Assembly: GCA_036381495.1 (NCBI GenBank)
Contig: DASVCS010000048.1
Span: forward strand, 11,940 to 75,939
Direction of reading: 5' to 3'
Length of the DNA stretch: 64,000 nucleotides
Source of the DNA: DASVCS01 sp036381495
GTDB lineage: Bacteria; Gemmatimonadota; Gemmatimonadetes; Longimicrobiales; RSA9
Shown: one piece after another, positions 8,829 to 15,825 of the stretch
Numbering within the stretch: position 1 is the first letter of the stretch
How the letters are laid out: each line of letters starts with the position of its first letter
Program-made: the position numbers and the translations under genes
The notes under the pieces: generated by a model
Told to the model about the DNA's origin: nothing
What the model saw: the letters and a program-made list of their open reading frames with translations, nothing else
The model's database searches: none

Positions 8829-9044
8829 GGCGTCCGCTCCCTCCCGGTGAACCCGGCCGGTTCCACCCGGCGGGCGGCCCGGCCATCACGAGCCGGAGCG
8901 AATCCCGTGCCGCGCCGGCGGCGCGAGTCTTGCCCCCACGACTCGTGGCGCGCCGCGGTTCGGCCGATGCGGGCCCTTCGCGCGGCCTCGCGTCGCGGCC
9001 GGCGCCGCGGCGAGATCACGACCCTTCGACACGGAGCCCGAGTC

Positions 9045-9395
9045 ATGCCTCAGCACCAGCAACACCACGAAGGACACACGCACGAACACGGGCCCGGCTG
9101 CGGCCATACCGCGATCCGGCACGAGGGCCACGTGGACTACGTCCACGACGGGCACCTGCACCATCCCCACGGCCAGGATGCGGTGGAACACACCATCGCG
9201 GTGAGCGATGCGAACCCCGACCGGTGCACGCCGGAGCAAGAGTGCGAGGATGGTGGCGGGGCGATGGCGGCGCACGCGCAGGAGACGGTCCCGCACGGAG
9301 ATCACGTCGACCACATCCACAAGGGACGGCTGCATCACCACCACGGCGACCACTGCGACGATCACGGCCCCGTCGAGATCGTCGAGCCGTCCTAG
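9045..9395 (+). CDS. Histidine-rich probable metal-binding protein
   Basis: A 116-residue soluble protein in which roughly a quarter of the residues are histidine, clustered as HQQHHEGHTHEHGPGCGH, then HVDYVHDGHLHHPHG, and near the end HVDHIHKGRLHHHHGDHCDD. The unit (D/Y)xVHxGxLHHxHG occurs twice with about 85 residues between, so the protein looks like a duplicated metal-binding module. Cysteines occur in CGH, DRCTPEQECEDGG and DHCDD. Such proteins buffer or deliver zinc, nickel or copper, but nothing here names the metal. No signal peptide is visible. It stands alone between a TcuA-like gene and the cupin/DUF542 operon, with ATG at 9045 after CGGAG. Confidence 0.7.
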   Translation: MPQHQQHHEGHTHEHGPGCGHTAIRHEGHVDYVHDGHLHHPHGQDAVEHTIAVSDANPDRCTPEQECEDGGGAMAAHAQETVPHGDHVDHIHKGRLHHHHGDHCDDHGPVEIVEPS

Positions 9396-9494
9396 CCCGC
9401 CGGCGGCGCCGCGGATCCGCCACCCGCCGCGACGGGTCACGACGAGACCGGCCGCGACCGCGCCTCCGGCACGGCCGGCCTCGTCGCGGACCGT

Positions 9495-9806
9495 TCAGCC
9501 GCCGGGCCGCGGCGCGATCAGCGCCAGGAACTCGAGCGGCCCGTCCGCCGCCTCGATCGCGTGCGTCTCGCCGGGCGCGAAGACCGCACCCTCGCCCGGC
9601 CCCAGCACGGCCTCGTCCTCCGCGCCCCGGAACGTGCCCGTGCCCCGAACGACCTGCACGCTCACCGTCGACGCGCTCCGGTGCGGCGGGATGCGTTGCC
9701 CGGGTAGCAGGTGGAACGACACGATGCGGAGGTTCGGCTCGTCGTGCACGACCATGCTCGCCGCCCGGTCCGGCCGCGCCGCCGCACGCTCCCCGAGCAC
9801 CTTCAC
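9495..9806 (-). CDS. Small cupin-domain protein
   Basis: A 103-residue single-domain cupin. LLPGQRIPPHRSASTVSVQV carries the first cupin motif with its histidine, and GEGAVFAPGETHAIEAAD carries the second (P-G-x-x-H). The fold is usually a metal-dependent sensor or a small dioxygenase-like protein. The start is GTG at 9806, chosen because GGAGG lies five bases upstream and it overlaps the stop of the DUF542 gene as GTGA. Longer in-frame versions would run through that gene. It is the last gene of a five-gene operon (CopD-like, Crp-like, oxidase-I-like, DUF542, cupin), whose theme suggests NO or redox sensing, but no substrate can be named. Confidence 0.8.
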   Translation of the reverse strand: MKVLGERAAARPDRAASMVVHDEPNLRIVSFHLLPGQRIPPHRSASTVSVQVVRGTGTFRGAEDEAVLGPGEGAVFAPGETHAIEAADGPLEFLALIAPRPGG

Positions 9807-10009
9807 GCCGCCTCCTCGATCGCGGCCTCGAGCGCCTCGGCCAGCCGATCCGGGTCCGCGCCATCCCGCCGCGCGGCGTCCGCGATCGGGACCGCGCCGC
9901 CACAACACGCGTCGATCCCGAACCTGTTGAAGACCGCGACCGTCGCCGGGAACCGGCCGATCGCCTCGTTCACCGTCATCCGCTGCGGATCGATCTTCTG
10001 TGCCTTCAT
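9803..10009 (-). CDS. Stand-alone DUF542/ScdA N-terminal domain protein
   Basis: A 68-residue protein equal to the N-terminal domain of RIC/ScdA/YtfE Fe-S repair proteins: PATVAVFNRFGIDACCGGAV with the conserved CC pair, followed by an amphipathic helix. In full-length RIC proteins this domain precedes a hemerythrin-like di-iron domain that rebuilds clusters damaged by NO and peroxide; here the di-iron domain is absent. Stand-alone versions are common in denitrifiers beside DUF2249 and Crp/Fnr genes. The ATG at 10009 overlaps the upstream stop (ATGA) and its own stop overlaps the cupin start (GTGA). A dimeric CC site for electron or cluster handling is an inference. Confidence 0.88.
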   Translation of the reverse strand: MKAQKIDPQRMTVNEAIGRFPATVAVFNRFGIDACCGGAVPIADAARRDGADPDRLAEALEAAIEEAA

Positions 10010-10518
10010 TGCACTGGATCCTTCAATCCTTCACTTCGTGGTTGGAGGGCGCCGGGCGCGGATCCTTTCCGGACCGGGCCCTGCGCCTGCGCCGCCGGAC
10101 GCCAGCCGGCGGCCGCGGTGGCGGACGCGTCCAGCGTGCGCCACAGGTTGTAGACGAACAGGCCCGCGCCCACCGCGCTCACGGCCGCGCCGGCCCGGAG
10201 GACGGCCATCCCCGCGCCGGGCAGCGAGGCGCGGAGAATCCAGCCGCCGACGAGCAGGGCGAGCCCGGCGTTCGCGACCCACACGTGCAGCGCGGCCAGG
10301 CGGCGGCTGTGGAGCGGCGTGCCGGCGAAGCGCGGAATCACGTGGTAGGCGACGCCGAAGATCATCATGCTCACGAAGCCGAGGAGGTTGGCGTGCGCGT
10401 GCGCCGGACGGTAGACGAGCGCGGCGGCGGGCCAGAAGGCCATCGAGACGCCGATCAGCACGCCGATCCCGAGCCAGACCAGGCTCGAGCGCACGAAGCG
10501 GCGCACGAAAGGATCCAT
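10006..10518 (-). CDS. Four-helix oxidase subunit I-like protein, copy 1
   Basis: A 170-residue membrane protein with four predicted helices, and a hydrophilic tail of ~35 residues. The N-terminus VRRFVRSSLVWLGIGVLIGV and the second helix AHAHANLLGFVSMMIFGVAY followed by HVIPRF resemble the first helices of cbb3/NorB-type oxidase subunits, where a histidine binds low-spin haem. The remaining helices of a full subunit are missing, so it is not an oxidase by itself. A close paralogue lies at 12112-12567. It may bind a single haem, or act as an accessory to a respiratory complex. It is translated in the Crp/DUF542 operon, 9 bases after the regulator's stop. Confidence 0.65.
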   Translation of the reverse strand: MDPFVRRFVRSSLVWLGIGVLIGVSMAFWPAAALVYRPAHAHANLLGFVSMMIFGVAYHVIPRFAGTPLHSRRLAALHVWVANAGLALLVGGWILRASLPGAGMAVLRAGAAVSAVGAGLFVYNLWRTLDASATAAAGWRPAAQAQGPVRKGSAPGALQPRSEGLKDPVQ

Positions 10519-10527
10519 CCCGCCTCC

Positions 10528-11223
10528 TCAGCCCGACGGCTCGCCGCGCGCCGCGGCCCCGAGGCGCGCGACGCTCAGGATCCGCACGTTGGGGCCCTGC
10601 TGCGCGATCACTCCGGTGCGGCGCAGGCGGCTCAACGCGCGCGCCACGCTCTCGCGCGTCGTCGCCAGCTCCGCAGCCAGCTCCTCCTGCGTGCGCCGCA
10701 GGCGGAACGTGTCGCCGTCGCGCACGGCGTCCTCCGCCTCCGCGTACTCGAGCAGCGTCGCGGCGACACGCGCCGGGACGTCCTTCAGCGAGACCTTCTC
10801 GACCACCCGGACCAACCGGCGCAGTCGCCGGCCCAGATCGCGGATCACGGCATCCGCGATCTCCGGGTTGTTCTGATACAGCCACTGGAACGCCTCGCGC
10901 GGGAGGAAGAGCATGCGACTGTCCTCGATCGCTCGCGCGGAGGCAGGGTACGGCCCGCCGTCGAAGAGCGGCAGCTCCGCCACGGTCGCGCCCGGACCCT
11001 CCACGTGCAGGACCTGTTCGCGTCCGTCCGGGCTCGCGCGATAGACCTTGATCCGACCTTCGATCACCACGTAGAGCCCGTGGCACGCCTCGCCCTTGCG
11101 GAAGAGGAACGCCCCGCGCCGCACGGTCCGCTCGACCGTGCGCCCCGACACCGCAGCGAGCGATTCTTCGCTCAGGCCCGCGAACAACGGCAGTCGGCCC
11201 AGAATCTCGAGTGCCTGTCGCAT
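10528..11223 (-). CDS. Crp/Fnr family transcription regulator, probable denitrification regulator
   Basis: A 231-residue regulator with an N-terminal cyclic-nucleotide-like beta-roll (residues ~10-120, GLYVVIEGRIKVYRASPDG), a dimer helix and a C-terminal winged helix. The recognition helix is TTRESVARALSRL. Arg190, Glu191 and Arg195 occupy the places of Arg180, Glu181 and Arg185 in E. coli CRP, predicting TGTGA half-sites rather than the FNR TTGAT. No N-terminal cysteine cluster is present, so it is not an oxygen-sensing FNR; a haem- or NO-sensing DNR-type role is possible. The ATG at 11223 is chosen over a GTG at 11238 for its GGGGGTGAAGCG leader. It is embedded in a CopD/oxidase-like/DUF542/cupin operon. 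Confidence 0.88.
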   Translation of the reverse strand: MRQALEILGRLPLFAGLSEESLAAVSGRTVERTVRRGAFLFRKGEACHGLYVVIEGRIKVYRASPDGREQVLHVEGPGATVAELPLFDGGPYPASARAIEDSRMLFLPREAFQWLYQNNPEIADAVIRDLGRRLRRLVRVVEKVSLKDVPARVAATLLEYAEAEDAVRDGDTFRLRRTQEELAAELATTRESVARALSRLRRTGVIAQQGPNVRILSVARLGAAARGEPSG

Positions 11224-11227
11224 CGCT

Positions 11228-11722
11228 TCACCCCCCACGTGCGAGCCGGACGGCCGCGATGACCACGATGACTCCGAGGATCGCGTTCAGCCGCGCGAGC
11301 AACGCCGCCCGGCGCCGGAGCCGGAGCGCATCCGGCGATCCGGCCCGCGCCCGCGATGCCGCCGGCCCGAACACGAAGTCGTGCAGTCCGCTCACGACGA
11401 TCATCGCAGCCACCGCCCCGAGCTTCCACGCCAGCGTGTGTCCGTAGCGCGTCGCCCAGAAGCCCCCTGAGCCGAGGACGTCCCACGCCAGCACGCCGTG
11501 GAAGTGGAGGTTGCCGATGCCCGTCGCCACCAGCACCGCGATCGAGATCCAGCCGACGCGCCGGAACCGCTCGCCCAGCCGCCGGAACAGCTCCGCCCGC
11601 AGCGCCGGCGGCTCGACCCCTCGCAGCGCCGGCGCACCCACCGCCGCCAGGAAGAACATCCCGCCCAGCCACAGGAGAGCGGCCAGCACATGCACCGTGA
11701 CGTTCAGGTGATAGAGCGACAC
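11228..11722 (-). CDS. CopD-like four-helix membrane protein
   Basis: A 164-residue protein with four membrane helices. HLNVTVHVLAALLWLGGMFF at the N-terminus and the later GNLHFHGVLAW, GHTLAWKLGAV and SGLHDFVFGP carry regularly placed histidines near the membrane face, as in the CopD/YcnJ copper-resistance and DUF2269-type families. Such proteins are thought to bind haem or copper in the membrane. The start is GTG at 11722. It is the first gene of the operon that encodes the Crp-type regulator, with four bases between its stop and the regulator's ATG. A role in copper supply to NirK or in haem binding is plausible but not shown. Confidence 0.65.
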   Translation of the reverse strand: MSLYHLNVTVHVLAALLWLGGMFFLAAVGAPALRGVEPPALRAELFRRLGERFRRVGWISIAVLVATGIGNLHFHGVLAWDVLGSGGFWATRYGHTLAWKLGAVAAMIVVSGLHDFVFGPAASRARAGSPDALRLRRRAALLARLNAILGVIVVIAAVRLARGG

Positions 11723-11734
11723 GCGGGGCCTACA

Positions 11735-11764
11735 GGGCTAGGGCTGGGGCTAGGGCTGGGGCTA
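11735..11764 (+). repeat. Hexanucleotide run GGGCTA/GGGCTG, five units
   Basis: Five uninterrupted 6-base units in the order GGGCTA, GGGCTG, GGGCTA, GGGCTG, GGGCTA. The same hexamers occur in reverse orientation at 12064-12091 and 54142-54182, where they follow a hairpin. Confidence 0.85.
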
Positions 11765-11799
11765 GAGAGCGGAGCTCCCGGCCCAGACCCTTCCCGCGG

Positions 11800-11841
11800 C
11801 GCGTGTACATGCTGGTCCGGCGCGTGTACATGCCCGTCCGG
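11800..11841 (+). repeat. Tandem 21-base repeat
   Basis: Two adjacent 21-base units, each containing CGCGTGTACATG followed by TGGTCCGG or CCGTCCGG, 19 of 21 identical. The first unit matches 18 of 19 bases of the reverse complement of 12481-12499, which encodes VYMLVRR inside the oxidase-like gene. Confidence 0.75.
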
Positions 11842-12063
11842 CCGGAGTTCGCGTGCGCCCGTGCTGCGGGCACGCGTCCCCTCGCCGTCGACGCCGCCGG
11901 TCCCATCCTCGTGAACCTCGACACTCTCGCCCTCCTCTGTCTCTGCCTTCCTACCGCTCCCCAGCCCCGGCCCTGGCGCGATTGCCGCATCAATCCGGAG
12001 TCGTGGACGCCGGCCGCGAGCACGCCGCGAGCACGCGAGTCGCTCCGAACCGACGGATCAGGC

Positions 12064-12110
12064 GCCCCAGCCCCAGCCCTAGCCCTAGCCCGGGCGCCCG
12101 AAGGGCGCCC
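12064..12110 (-). repeat. Hairpin plus GGGCTA/GGGCTG hexamers after a stop codon
   Basis: Read on the minus strand, one base after the stop of the oxidase-like gene, there is an 8-bp stem GGGCGCCC with loop TTC and GGGCGCCC again (12092-12110). It is followed by GGGCTA twice and GGGCTG twice. The same hairpin-hexamer composite follows purM at 54142-54201. There is no T-tract, so a simple intrinsic terminator is not proposed. Confidence 0.8.
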
Positions 12111-12111
12111 C

Positions 12112-12567
12112 TCAGAACCGCTCTCCCTTCGCCTCGCGCAGATGGCTGCCGACCGGCCGGATCCGCGTCCACATGGTCCAGAAGTACAGCACCAGTCCGG
12201 CGGCCTGGCCGGCGCCTCCCAGGACCACGGCCCACCCCAGCCACCGGGCGTCGCTCCACGCCCGCGCCAGCTCGCACACGAAGCGCAGCGCCGTCGCCGG
12301 CGCCAGGATCCAGTACGCGGCGGCGATCCGCTCCGGCCGGTAGCGCGTGTCCCCCTTCTCCGCCCGAGGGAAGAGCCACAACGCGACGCCCAGGATCAGG
12401 AACATCACGAACCCGACGAGCACCGCGTGCGCGTGCGCCGACACCAGATACGGGTGCGGCCAATCCCCCCACAACTCCCGCCGGACCAGCATGTAGACGC
12501 CGACCACCAGCCCCGCCACCAGGAAGCCGATCCCCGTCTTGATGAATCGCCGCACCAGCGTGTACAC
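12112..12567 (-). CDS. Four-helix oxidase subunit I-like protein, copy 2
   Basis: A 151-residue membrane protein with four helices, paralogous to the protein at 10006-10518. LVRRFIKTGIGFLVAGLVVG aligns with the other copy's start, and SAHAHAVLVGFVMFLILGV followed by ALWLFPR carries the same HAHAxLxGF motif and Pro-Arg end. It lacks the hydrophilic tail. The GTG at 12567 is chosen because GAGGAG precedes it and because it aligns with the paralogue's start; an in-frame GTG at 12726 would add an Arg/Gly-rich, unconserved extension. A CRP-type operator and a TAGATT -10 box lie upstream, so it is probably co-regulated with the mrp operon. Haem binding through the paired His is an inference. Confidence 0.65.
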   Translation of the reverse strand: MYTLVRRFIKTGIGFLVAGLVVGVYMLVRRELWGDWPHPYLVSAHAHAVLVGFVMFLILGVALWLFPRAEKGDTRYRPERIAAAYWILAPATALRFVCELARAWSDARWLGWAVVLGGAGQAAGLVLYFWTMWTRIRPVGSHLREAKGERF

Positions 12568-12744
12568 CGTGCTCCTCGCCTCCCGCGCATCCACGCTCCC
12601 GGCCCCGCCATGCGACGGCGCGGGCGCGCGATGCTCGCCCTGTTTCCGGCCACCGGCGGACCCCGGTCCGCGCCACGAGCGCCTCGCGCACGTTCCACCG
12701 GAACGCCGCCCGCTGGGATCGCACACGCCTGGCTCGATACCCGG

Positions 12745-12787
12745 AATCTACCCCCGCGCGGCCGGCCCGGCTGTGACCAATGTCACA
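12745..12787 (-). promoter_or_regulatory. Consensus CRP-type operator with -10 box
   Basis: TGTGACCAATGTCACA at 12772-12787 is a perfect TGTGA-N6-TCACA. A TAGATT -10 box (minus strand) lies at 12745-12750, 21 bases downstream, predicting a start near 12738 with the operator centred at -41.5. Spacing is identical to that before mrp. The transcript would carry a ~170-base leader to the GTG at 12567. Confidence 0.72.
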
Positions 12788-12814
12788 TCCGGGCCGCTCC
12801 GTTGCCGCTCAGGG

Positions 12815-12901
12815 CGGCTCACCCGCGGGTTCGGAGCCGCGCGGCCGCTCGCCGCATTTCGGTTCGCCGGCGCCTGCGACTCCGGAGTGACGTGACGACC
12901 G
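12815..12901. repeat. Dispersed ~87-base repeat, copy 1
   Basis: The segment contains CCCGCGGGTTCGGA, then CGCTCGC and TCGGTTCGC, and ends TGCGACTCCGGAGTGA followed by GACCG. It aligns over its length with 16438-16522 at roughly three-quarters identity, with only short gaps. Both copies are intergenic. Confidence 0.75.
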
Positions 12902-12956
12902 CTTGCGGGCCCGGCCGGCCGGGGGCGCCCCCCGGCCGGCCACTTCTCGCGCCCGC

Positions 12957-13973
12957 TCAGTGTCCTACCCCCGCCACGAGCTGCGGCTCACCGACCCGGA
13001 TCAGCCCGACCGCGCCCTTCTCCGCATCGGCGAAGGCGTGCGTCACGAAGGCGTATACGCCTTCCCCGCTCGCGCCCTCCTCGAAGGTGGTCTCGAAGAC
13101 GGCGCCGCCGCCCGCCGGGACCGTCCACGTCTGCACGCCTTCGAGCGCGTGGTCGGGATCCCCGTCCGGATAGACCCGGTCGAAGACGGCGCCGACGATG
13201 TGGAAGTCGCTCCGGAAGTTCGGGCCCGCGTTGACCACGAAGAACCGCACGCGGTCTCCGACGTTCACCGACAGCGGATGATGCTTGTACTGGAACGCCC
13301 GGCCGTTGAAGACCACCTGGCTCGCGTGCTTGTCCATCGCCGCGGCCCAATCCGGACCGTGGGCACCGTTCTTCGCGTCATCGGCCGCGTAGAACTCGCT
13401 CTGCACGAGGACGAACTCGCGGTCGGCGTCCGTGCCCCAGCCCTCCTTCGGGTCCACGATGAACGCCATGTACATCCCTTGCATCATGTGCATCAGAACC
13501 GGCGGCGTTCCGCAGTGCACCAGGTAGGCGCCGGGATCACGCGCGATGAACTCGAAGCTCAGCGAATCCCCGGGCATGAACGTGCGGTACGCCTCGTTCA
13601 TCGGGATGCGCGCCGAGTGGAAGTCGATCGAATGCGGCATCGGCGATTCGTTGACGACCGTCACCCGCACGCGGTCGCCCTCGCGTACCCGCATGACCGG
13701 GCCCGGCACGGTGCCGCCGAAGGTCCACCCCTCGTACTTCACGCCATCGGCGATCTCGATGGTCTCGTGCGTGATCGGGATGCGGAACTCCTTGATCGGC
13801 GCATCCGAGGCCGGCCCGATCTCCGCCACCCGCACGGGCTCCGTCACCGGCCGCGTCACCGCGAAGTCCGTGCGCTCGACCCGCGGCGCACGGTTCAGCT
13901 CGAGCGCCGCATAGCTGCCCGCCGCCACGGCCCCGGCGATCGCCATCTTCAGGAAGAAATCACTCGCCAACAT
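12957..13973 (-). CDS. nirK: Copper-containing nitrite reductase, NirK type
   Basis: A 338-residue periplasmic cupredoxin pair that reduces nitrite to NO. The N-terminus has a hydrophobic export segment (residues ~6-25). All copper sites can be placed: type 1 by His114, Cys154, His162 and Met167; type 2 by His119, His153 and His312; and the catalytic Asp117 and His258 (MPHSIDFHSA, LVHCGTPPVLMH, SDFHIVG, YAFVTHAF). Length fits a two-domain NirK. The ATG at 13973 is chosen because GGAGG lies five bases upstream; a longer start at 14012 has none. It is next to a NarXL-like two-component pair and 170 bases from a CRP-type operator that serves the next gene. No norB or nosZ is present in the window. 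Confidence 0.88.
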   Translation of the reverse strand: MLASDFFLKMAIAGAVAAGSYAALELNRAPRVERTDFAVTRPVTEPVRVAEIGPASDAPIKEFRIPITHETIEIADGVKYEGWTFGGTVPGPVMRVREGDRVRVTVVNESPMPHSIDFHSARIPMNEAYRTFMPGDSLSFEFIARDPGAYLVHCGTPPVLMHMMQGMYMAFIVDPKEGWGTDADREFVLVQSEFYAADDAKNGAHGPDWAAAMDKHASQVVFNGRAFQYKHHPLSVNVGDRVRFFVVNAGPNFRSDFHIVGAVFDRVYPDGDPDHALEGVQTWTVPAGGGAVFETTFEEGASGEGVYAFVTHAFADAEKGAVGLIRVGEPQLVAGVGH

Positions 13974-14043
13974 GTCCGCCTCCGCTTTCGGGATCGGTTC
14001 TCCAAACCGCACCCGAAAGCTAGAAGCGCACGCCCCGCCGGTC

Positions 14044-14094
14044 TGTCGGAAATAAGCGGATCTTGTGTCGGCGAATCGATGATTTTTCTGTCGG
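14044..14094 (-). promoter_or_regulatory. Three spaced CCGACA boxes upstream of nirK
   Basis: TGTCGG on the plus strand (CCGACA in the nirK direction) occurs at 14044-14049, 14066-14071 and 14089-14094, i.e. every 22-23 bases, about two helical turns. The boxes lie 70-120 bases before the nirK ATG and directly after the response-regulator gene. They are a candidate binding array for that regulator. Confidence 0.4.
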
Positions 14095-14102
14095 GGATCT
14101 CC

Positions 14103-14759
14103 CTACTCGGCCTTCAGCAACCCCGTGCGCAGCGCGAAGCGCACCAGCTCGGAGCGGTGCTTGAGTCCGAGCTTCTCCATGATCCGCGACCGGTAGGTGT
14201 CGACCGTCTTCGGACTGATGAAGAGCTTCTCGCCGATCTCGCTCGAACTGAAGCCCTCCGCGGTGAGCGCGAGCACCTCGCGCTCCCGATCGCTCAGCCG
14301 CTCGAGCGGGCCCGCCTCCCTGCCCACCTCCGCCTCGCGGTACCCCTTCAGCAGCAGCTTCGCCGCGCTCGGGTAGAGGAAGACCTCGCCGCGGGCCACC
14401 GTGTGGATCGCCTCGATCAGGTCCTCATCCGCGCTCGTCTTCGTCACGTACCCGCTCCCGCCCGCCTCGAGGACCGGCAGCAGGTACTCCTCCTCCGCGT
14501 GCACGGTGAGCACCAGGATCTTCGGATTCTGCTCGAGGGCCGCAATCCGGCGCGTCGCTTCGAGCCCGCCGATCCCGGGCATGGAAAGGTCCATGACCAC
14601 GATGTCGGGCCGCAGCTCCCGCGCCCGTTCCACCCCCTCCTCCCCCGTCGAGGCCTCGCCCACCACGCGCAGGTCGGGCTCGGCATCGAGCAGCGCCCGC
14701 AGGCCCGCCCGCAGCACGGCGTGGTCATCGACCAGGAGGATCCGGATCGGCTCAGACAT
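14103..14759 (-). CDS. NarL/FixJ family response regulator
   Basis: A 218-residue two-domain regulator. The receiver domain (residues ~1-120) has acidic pocket residues in LLVDDHAVLRAG, the phosphoacceptor Asp in DIVVMDLSMPGIGGLEATRR, and the conserved Lys in GYVTKTSADEDL. The C-terminal LuxR-type helix-turn-helix reads LSDREREVLALTAEGFSSSE followed by IGEKLFISPKTVDTYRSRI. The ATG at 14759 lies inside the end of the kinase gene (8-base overlap), so it is translated by coupling. Gene order kinase, regulator, nirK on one strand suggests it controls nitrite or anaerobic respiration, possibly through repeated boxes just downstream of its own gene. Confidence 0.92.
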   Translation of the reverse strand: MSEPIRILLVDDHAVLRAGLRALLDAEPDLRVVGEASTGEEGVERARELRPDIVVMDLSMPGIGGLEATRRIAALEQNPKILVLTVHAEEEYLLPVLEAGGSGYVTKTSADEDLIEAIHTVARGEVFLYPSAAKLLLKGYREAEVGREAGPLERLSDREREVLALTAEGFSSSEIGEKLFISPKTVDTYRSRIMEKLGLKHRSELVRFALRTGLLKAE

Positions 14760-15825
14760 AGACGCTGTTCTCGTGGATCGGAATCCGGATGCGGACGCGC
14801 GTGCCGCGCCCGGGTTCGCTCTCGATGTCGACCTCGCCGCCCACGTACGCCGCGCGTTCGCGCATGCCGAAGAGACCCAGGCCGCGACCCCTGCCCCGGA
14901 GCACCGAATCCACCGCGAAGCCCCGTCCATCGTCCTCGATCGTGACGACGACGTCGTGGCCGACGCGTTGCAGCGTGATCCGTGCCTCGGTGGCCTCCGC
15001 ATGTCGCGCCACGTTCGACAGCGCTTCCTGCGTCATCCGGTAGAGCGCAAGCTCGGCCTCCGGGGAGAGCAGCCCGCCGAGCCGCGGCGCATCCACCGAG
15101 ATGGAGAGCCCCGTCGCATCCGCCACCGAGCGCGCATGCGCCGCGATCGCGGGGACCAGCCCGAGCTCGTCCAGCGCGGGCGGCCGGAGCCCACGCGCGT
15201 AGCGGCGGATCCCTTCCAGCGTGCGGCTCAGCTCCGCCCGCGCCTCCTCCAATAGCGCATCCCGGCGCTCCGGCTCGCCCGCGCCGCGAACCAGGCGCAG
15301 CCGGATCAGCAGCGCGGCCAGGCTCTGCGCCGTCTCGTCGTGCAATTCACGCGCGATCCGCTTCCGCTCCTCCTCCTCGGCACGCAGCGCACGGGCCGCC
15401 ATCTCGCGCAGCCGCTCGCGGTAGCCGGCCAGGCCGTCCAGCATCGCGTTGAAGGTGCGCGTAAGTCGCTCCAGCGATCGGTCGGCAAGCGGCGAGATCG
15501 GCGCGCGCGCGTCGAAGTCCCCCGTCTGGACCGCCCGCGCCGTCCGCTCCAGGAGCGCAATGGGCGAGAGCGCGAGGCGGAGGATCAGCGCATTGACCAG
15601 TCCGCTCAGCAGCACGCCGGCAAGCGCGAGGAGCCCGACGAGTTCGGTGAGGGAGCGACCCGGATCATCACGCACGACGCCCGCCGTGATCGCCGTGCCG
15701 ACCGCTACGCCCAGGATCACGATCCCGACGTTCGCGATCAGGATCTTCCAGAAGAGGGGGAACCGGAGGAGCACACGCACCGGCGCGGGCGGGCGCGCTC
15801 CGATCCTGCGCGGCGACCGGGACAT
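14752..15825 (-). CDS. NarX-like sensor histidine kinase
   Basis: A 357-residue membrane kinase. Two hydrophobic segments (residues ~20-45 and ~60-85) are followed by a HAMP-like linker (LSPIALLERTARAVQTGDF), a HisKA_3 dimerisation box ERKRIARELHDETAQSLAAL with the phosphorylated His, and a HATPase domain (NVARHAEATEARI, EDDGRGFAVD, GLGLFGMRERA). The two helices are close together, leaving a very short periplasmic part, so the sensed signal is probably not a classic periplasmic nitrate domain. The ATG at 15825 overlaps the DUF983 stop, and the gene's stop overlaps the regulator start. Cognate partner: the regulator at 14103-14759. Confidence 0.9.
   Translation of the reverse strand: MSRSPRRIGARPPAPVRVLLRFPLFWKILIANVGIVILGVAVGTAITAGVVRDDPGRSLTELVGLLALAGVLLSGLVNALILRLALSPIALLERTARAVQTGDFDARAPISPLADRSLERLTRTFNAMLDGLAGYRERLREMAARALRAEEEERKRIARELHDETAQSLAALLIRLRLVRGAGEPERRDALLEEARAELSRTLEGIRRYARGLRPPALDELGLVPAIAAHARSVADATGLSISVDAPRLGGLLSPEAELALYRMTQEALSNVARHAEATEARITLQRVGHDVVVTIEDDGRGFAVDSVLRGRGRGLGLFGMRERAAYVGGEVDIESEPGRGTRVRIRIPIHENSVYV

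Larger units (their letters stand above)
11723..12111. other. Gene-free stretch with repeats
   Basis: No gene is supported here. The stretch holds a GGGCTA/GGGCTG hexamer run at 11735-11764, a 21-base tandem repeat at 11800-11841, and at its far end the inverted hexamer run and hairpin at 12064-12110. The hexamers at the two ends are in opposite orientation, so they form an inverted pair about 300 bases apart. Confidence 0.6.
12568..12956. other. Gene-free stretch between the oxidase-like gene and nirK
   Basis: The gap contains the promoter/operator at 12745-12787 and one copy of a ~87-base dispersed repeat at 12815-12901. The last 55 bases before the nirK stop are GC-rich with CCGGCCGG-type inverted repeats that could end the nirK transcript. 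No gene is supported. Confidence 0.5.
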
